Origin: Ganoderma boninense
Taxonomy: Eukaryota > Basidiomycota > Agaricomycetes > Polyporales > Polyporaceae
NCBI GenBank assembly: GCA_002900995.3
Contig: CM035315.1
Location: forward strand, 2,139,826 to 2,203,825
Reading direction: 5' to 3'
DNA length: 64,000 bases
Part shown: positions 59,078 to 64,000 of the stretch, piece by piece
Numbering within the stretch: position 1 is the stretch's first letter
How the letters are laid out: the number at the start of each line of letters is the position of its first letter
Made by a program: the position numbers and the translations under genes
The notes under the pieces: generated by a model
Seen by the model: the letters and a program-made list of their open reading frames with translations, nothing else
Told to the model about the DNA's origin: nothing
The model's database searches: none

Positions 59078-59149
59078 AGCAACTTGACGCAGTGGAAGCG
59101 TGCAGGGCTCATAACCCTGAAGTCCCTGGATCGAAACCAGGAGTTGCTA
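59078..59149 (+). tRNA. tRNA-Met(CAU), elongator
   Basis: Acceptor AGCAACT/AGTTGCT is fully paired. D arm ACGC/GCGT, anticodon stem CAGGG/CCCTG with loop CTCATAA (CAU), a 5-nt variable loop, T arm CCTGG/CCAGG with loop ATCGAAA, discriminator A. 72 nt, no intron. The lack of initiator-type features and the T-loop sequence indicate the elongator. An eight-T pol III terminator follows 20 nt downstream. Near-identical copy at 46.2 kb. Confidence 0.95.
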
Positions 59150-59168
59150 GGACTTGAGTTGATGTTTA

Positions 59169-59176
59169 TTTTTTTT
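59169..59176 (+). terminator. Pol III terminator of tRNA-Met (plus copy)
   Basis: Eight consecutive T starting 20 nt after the tRNA 3' end. Confidence 0.75.
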
Positions 59177-62100
59177 GTTCTCTCTTCCCTGCCATCCTGG
59201 ACCTTAACATCGTCGCTCGTACTGACTTTTTTTTTCGCAGATTGCATCCACTAGGCATTTTTCGCTTGTTGCGATCAATGCCACTCGCTTATGAGCGGCG
59301 CTTAAGAACCAGGCTATTCACACAGTGCTTCTCTCGTCCGCCACCAGCCTGTGTATCCTTCTCCTTACGACCGTGATGACGTGCCCCAACGCATGCTAGA
59401 CCGTATTCATTTGGTGTTAACATCCATTTTACGTCTCCTTGCAGTCAAGGCCCGAGCCCAAGTCATCATATCATGCGTCGGACCACTTAGTAAAGGGCTT
59501 AGAGACCTTGCCAACTTTGTCGCTCCATGGGTCGCAGGTTTTCCGTTCCAATCTCTGGCAATACGTGCGGGACGTTGGATTAACGACGATTTGCGAGCTT
59601 AGGGGAGGTTGATAAGATTCAGAACATATTACATGTGAGTCCACTGCCTCTCATTCGAGACACCCAGGAGCAAAAAACGAAGTTCGTGTCTTTAGCATAA
59701 TCCTTTGGCGGGATAGGTGAGCACCCTGTTCATGTTTTATAGATTTCAGAGCACACTGAGTATATCGTGCCTCCCATGCAGCTATGTCATTGTCCTACGG
59801 GGCGTAATGTGCGTCCTCATGCAGCGTGGTGTGGCCAGGTTGGATTGCCTATGTCCTCACTTTTGCTTTTGCGTATCTCCCACCCCAATCGATATCGTTC
59901 CTGTCGACACCGCCGGGAAGTCTATCGCTCCCCCTGAGGAACTGGATCCGCTCTACCCGCGTTCAGTGTCCCGTCAGTATGTTCGCCGCCCAATCCATTA
60001 TGTTTCACCAGCGACGAACGCTCACACAAATCTTCCACCTTTCTACCAGACATCCGATGGCGCGCGACCGCGACATTGCTTCGTTAAGTTCCACCCCGAA
60101 ACGTCCGACGACGGCACCTCATGCATCATGTCCAACCCTGAGGCCTGAACGCTAAACCCTTCTCGCCGGCGCCATCCGTCACAATGTGGTCGCGATTCCC
60201 GCTCTCCAGGCCGCGATGCCCGACCCGTGCTTCGCGGATCGTCGCGCGCAGCTCCCCCGATTCTGCAGGCCATCGCCGAGCGTCACAGTCCACGCGTTCA
60301 CGGTCCACCTAGTTCGCTCACGAGCAGAAGAGGGCAAGTATGGACGCGACCCACTCCCCGGTACCTCCAAGCGCGCTCGCGCTCGCATCGAGCAGGTCGC
60401 CTTCTCCCTTCTCCCGTGCGCGTGCATGAGGCCACCAACGTTCGTCCCCACTCGGCCGAGCCTCGACTGGTTGACTCTCGACCAGTCGCGCGTCCCCGGG
60501 GAAGCTCAGGAAGTCAGCGCGAGAACCCGCGTACGGCACACGTGCCGATAAGCCCGGGAGTGGGGGTGGATGCTCCCCGGGCTTCTCGTGTTCTCGAAGC
60601 CGAGGACGCGTTCTGCAGACTGCGCGGCTGCTCTCCTCGGTTCCTTGGCGTGCTGCTTCCGTGCATAGCGAGACGTGCCAGGCGCGCGCCGCAGCTCGTG
60701 TTGTGGAGTTCGCGAACGCGAACGCGAAGCGGGCCGAGGGGGGCATGCGTCCTTCTGTATGCGCGTATCTCGAGCTAGGGCGTGCGGGGGAGCCGGGGAG
60801 AGGGCTGGTCTGGTCAGTGGTGGCCGGGGTGGAGTGCGCACCTGTCGGTAATCCGTGACAGCCTATCTTTTGAGTTGGCGTTGGTCAACAGTATGGGGAA
60901 TTCGCGGACACTGACCACACTCGCCGTTGCTTCTCCCCATAGCCTCCATGTCCGCATGGAATGTTGAAGCACGATGGAACCCCCATGATTACCCCCTCAT
61001 TTACCAGAATATCGAGGTACCTGCTTCAGAGATGGTTCCTGTTCCCGGTGTGAGTTGCGCAGTATATTATCTCTCTCATCGTCGTGCTCACCGGACCTCT
61101 ACATGCTCTTCCTAGGTTTCCTGAGAGAAAGGGATCGTCGAACTGAAGGCCTCGTTCGCCGGGAACACAGCGAAGCCTTCCAATGGAGGGCACAAGGCAC
61201 CAGGATCAAGTGGTCGTGATCTTCCCAGCGTCCTACTATGTATTCGGACCTGTCTGTGGGTGGACTCGAATGCACGGCGCGGGTGCAATATCCGTGTAAC
61301 GCCGACGTCGTTTGTTCCTTTTCATTCTGCCCTGGGTTCGTGGGTTGATTTTATGTTGACAGGGTACTCTGCCGTCTTTCATTAAGTATGATGCAAAGAC
61401 CCGCCCGCCGGACTGATCTGCGGCACCGCGACAGTTCGGCGGGATCACCGCTGTCAAATAATTGCCACTCCGGGGATATGTGCACGCCTCCGCATACACT
61501 CAAAAATCCCAAATCAGCTTCTCTCCACGCTCTCGTACGCTTACGCGAGCTTGGAGCCTGTTTTGTTTTCTCTTCTCGATGATCACTCACCGCATCATTC
61601 CGGCCTCTGTGCTCTGCGGAATTTCGACGCTCTTCTGTTCAGACACGCCTTGGCTTCTCCATAGATGACGATGGCCGGTGCGCTCGTTGACCGGTATAGT
61701 CTCACGTGGATGAAGCTTCCTCTTTGCTGACCAGGAATTCCCCCCTGACCGACCCAACATCGCGAGCGTGTCTTACACCATCAAGAACCGACATTGCCTC
61801 TTCCAACTCGAGCCCGCAAACCGCATCTGGTTCCGTTGAGTCCATCAGACTCGACTCCCGGTCCTGATGTTCAATGCTTCATATCACATCGAGGCTTGCA
61901 TTATGGTCCCTGCGACAGTGTGCTCGTCGGCGGTAGCGGTGGTAGCGGGCTTCAAGTTGTGGCAGTGTCTCCAGCCTGCAAGTGGCAACATGCTACTAAC
62001 CGACCATTTCTCGTCGGATAGCTTTCAAAGATTCGATTAGAAGACCACCACCGCCTCCTCGCCAGGGAGCCAGCACCAAGTGTAAGTAAATTAAAGTACT

Positions 62101-62898
62101 GTAGTACGTACATAGTGCTCGTACCATCAAGCGCCGACGAACAAATCTTGATCGGGGCACGCGTGCGACCGAGTGTGCAACTTCGATCTGAACTCGTCCG
62201 CGCTCGGTGCTCGCCAGAGCCCCCCAGCCTGCCTCGTTCCTTGCTTCCCATCCCTCGCCTGCGCGGTCTCTCTCACACTCATTATAACGCTCTCGTTCCC
62301 CCACCGCTTCTCGAAGCTCCCTGGCCGAGCACCCCCCGGGTGGAGGGAAACGCGCTCGCCATCAGATTCACCTTCCCAACGCTCCCCGACGGCTGGGTCC
62401 CGACTTCCCCGTTGCCGTTGCCCCGCGTCCATGGCAGGCTGCAGATTGCCCCACGCCGTCGCAGTGGCAGGGCGCAGCCTCAGCAATGCATCATGGGCAT
62501 GTCAGCTGCAGGGTCATGTCTGGTCCTGGCAGTGGTCGCCGGTGGCAGGTGCGATCGCGATTCGGGGAGGCTGCTGTAGCCTCAGCCTGTGCGCCTCCCT
62601 GCCGCCGGCTCACGCTCTCCCAGTAAAATAAAGAGCACGAGCGAACTCCTCCAAGGCTCCCGCGCACATCGACCATCTCCGCCCCGCCCGCCAGGCGTGC
62701 GCAAACACCCTCCGCGGCCGCGCCTAAACCGTCTCCGTGTACATCCTCCGTGACGACTTCCGTTCCCGCGTCACTGCTCTGTGCTCTTCGGTCTTCCCGC
62801 CGTCTCTGTTTCTCTATCCCTTCCTCTTTCTCTGGGCCTGCCTTGTTGCTGCTCCGTGACCGCGGCACGACGTCGACGTACGACTGCACGCCGACAGG
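59177..62898. other. 3.7 kb region without a recognised gene
   Basis: Many overlapping frames (GC-rich at 60.2-60.85 and 62.1-62.85 kb) with no recognisable domain or exon chain. Isolated plausible peptides such as NIASVSYTIKNRHCLFQLEP near 61.76-61.84 kb could be remnants but are unsupported. The right end is the promoter of P450 3. Confidence 0.45.
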
Positions 62899-64000
62899 AT
62901 GATTGAGAACCTCGGAGGTTTGGTACGCGTCGGGCTCCTGCTCCTCGCGATTGGCGTCCTGCGCAAGTTCATAGACTGGCGGCGCGCCGCTGCGTCTGTC
63001 AAGTGCGTCTCTCTCTTCTCTTCCCCCTCCCCTCCCCCTTCTCGAGGCGCTAGCACTGACCCGCATGGTGATGCCTTCTTGGCGCATAGCAACCTCGCAG
63101 GGTTCCGCACACTGTTCAGCGAACGCTTCGTGTGGTTCCCGTTCCGCGTCAAGGGTGTCTCGCCCGGACTACAGTCTGAGGTGAACCTCTACCGCAAGTA
63201 CAAGGACTTCGAGGAGGCTGGGTGGGACATCATGGCTGGGGTGCGCCCTTTCTCTTCATCCCTCTCCTAGTCGACTCCCAAATTGATCTTTCGCGCGCAC
63301 CCACCTGAAGGTAAGCGTCTGGCCCACCGCAGAAGTCACGCTCTCCCTCGCGGACCCCGCAGTTATCAAGGTGCGTTACCTTCCACCCCTCCCTTCTCCT
63401 TTCCTCCCTCCTCGCGCCGCTGACCTGCTCTGGCGCGCACAAAAGGACGTCATCGGCGCGCGGGCGCGCTTCCCGAAACCCATGGGTCCATACAAGATCC
63501 TGCTCGCGTTCGGGCCCAACTTGGTCGCGTCCGAGGGCGACGAGTGGAAGCGCCAGCGCAAGCTCGTCGCCCCCGCGTTCTCAGAGGTGCGTTCCCCACC
63601 CGCTTCCCTTCCCCGATTTTCGATTTCGAGTTCTTCGCGCCGCATCATGCGGCGCGGGTCGCACACACAGTGCCCGTCCCTACGCCGGTGCCCACCTCGA
63701 CGCGCCGCTGTTCGGGTCGGGATTATGAGTATGATGCGCGCGGTGGAGGGTCGTGGGTCGGGGCGGCCTCGTGTCGCGTCGTGTCGAATCGTGCCGCGCT
63801 TGTGCACCGTGCTATGTATTGAGAACCGGCGATCGAGAGCTGACGGAGATACCGGCCGCGCGCCGTGTGCTTGCAATCTGCAGAAGAACAACAAGCTGGT
63901 GTGGGACGAGACGGTGCGGATCGTGGACGACCTCTTCGAGAACGTGTGGGGCGCCCGGGACTTGATCGACGTCGACAACATCACAGAGCTCACCGTTCCA
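62899..64000 (+). CDS. Microsomal cytochrome P450 (3), cut by window end
   Basis: 5' part of a P450 closely related to the one at 43.6 kb. The start at 62899 reads MIENLGGLVRVGLLLLAIGV (membrane anchor). Then come NLAGFRTLFSERFVWFPFRV, KYKDFEEAGWDIMAG, an exon WPTAEVTLSLADPAVIK, ARFPKPMGPYKILLAFGPN, EWKRQRKLVAPAFSE (helix C) and NNKLVWDETVRIVDDLFENV. The window ends in DVDNITELTVP. Exon borders correspond one by one to those of P450 2 (RFPKPTGPYALL, WKHQRKIVAPAFSE, NNRLVWDETIRVLEDL). The intron after FSE is long (about 300 nt) and GC-rich with antisense frames. The I-helix, K-helix and haem loop lie beyond the window, so integrity cannot be judged. About 200 residues are visible. Confidence 0.85.

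Noticed and set aside
63376..63993. 205-codon minus-strand frame opposite P450 3
   Set aside because: Shadow of the conserved P450 exons and GC-rich intron on the plus strand.

Overview
The window is a eukaryotic genomic segment from a filamentous basidiomycete, very probably a wood-decay Agaricomycete (Polyporales-like). Genes are split by many short GT-AG introns, mostly about 50-75 nt. The gene content fits this group: expanded P450s, DUF6533 and DUF6593 proteins, F-box families, type-B carboxylesterase, aryl-alcohol dehydrogenase, and a FYVE-SAP-RING E3 ligase. Gene calls come from conserved motifs and exon stitching by eye, so splice sites are approximate.

Layout. 1.3-1.7 kb holds a partial member of an unrecognised small-protein family (called family X here). 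2.5-5.5 kb (-) is a secreted carboxylesterase and 6.3-9.2 kb (-) a CYP51/CYP512-like P450. 11.4-15.7 kb (-) is a PAQR (adiponectin-receptor-like) gene split by a 1.97 kb intron. 17.6-26.5 kb (+) carries DUF6533 gene 1, a small secreted protein, F-box gene A, an F-box fragment and DUF6533 gene 2. 27.6-31.1 kb carries two housekeeping-type genes: an ALYREF/Yra1 mRNA export adaptor (-) and a KEN-box/CDK-site protein (+). 32.6-40.3 kb (-) carries DUF6533 gene 3, F-box B (with an in-frame stop) and F-box C. 41.3-42.0 kb (-) is family X copy 2, and 43.6-45.8 kb (-) a microsomal P450. 46.2 kb (-) and 59.1 kb (+) hold two nearly identical elongator tRNA-Met(CAU) genes. 47.5-53.3 kb (+) carries a DUF6593 protein, a FYVE-SAP-RING ubiquitin ligase and an aryl-alcohol dehydrogenase. 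53.6-56.8 kb (+) holds family X copies 3 and 4, 57.3-58.2 kb (-) a decayed DUF6533 copy, and 62.9 kb to the end (+) the 5' part of a third P450, close to the one at 43.6 kb.

The window mixes core genes (RNA export, ubiquitin ligation, PAQR, tRNA) with lineage-expanded accessory families. The best candidate for something undescribed is family X. It is a four-copy, roughly 200-residue family with a highly conserved centre and C-terminus, and two copies share an upstream block of the same spacing. Several conserved genes between 47.5 and 53.3 kb carry single-base frameshifts at short homopolymers, which looks more like residual sequencing error than biology.
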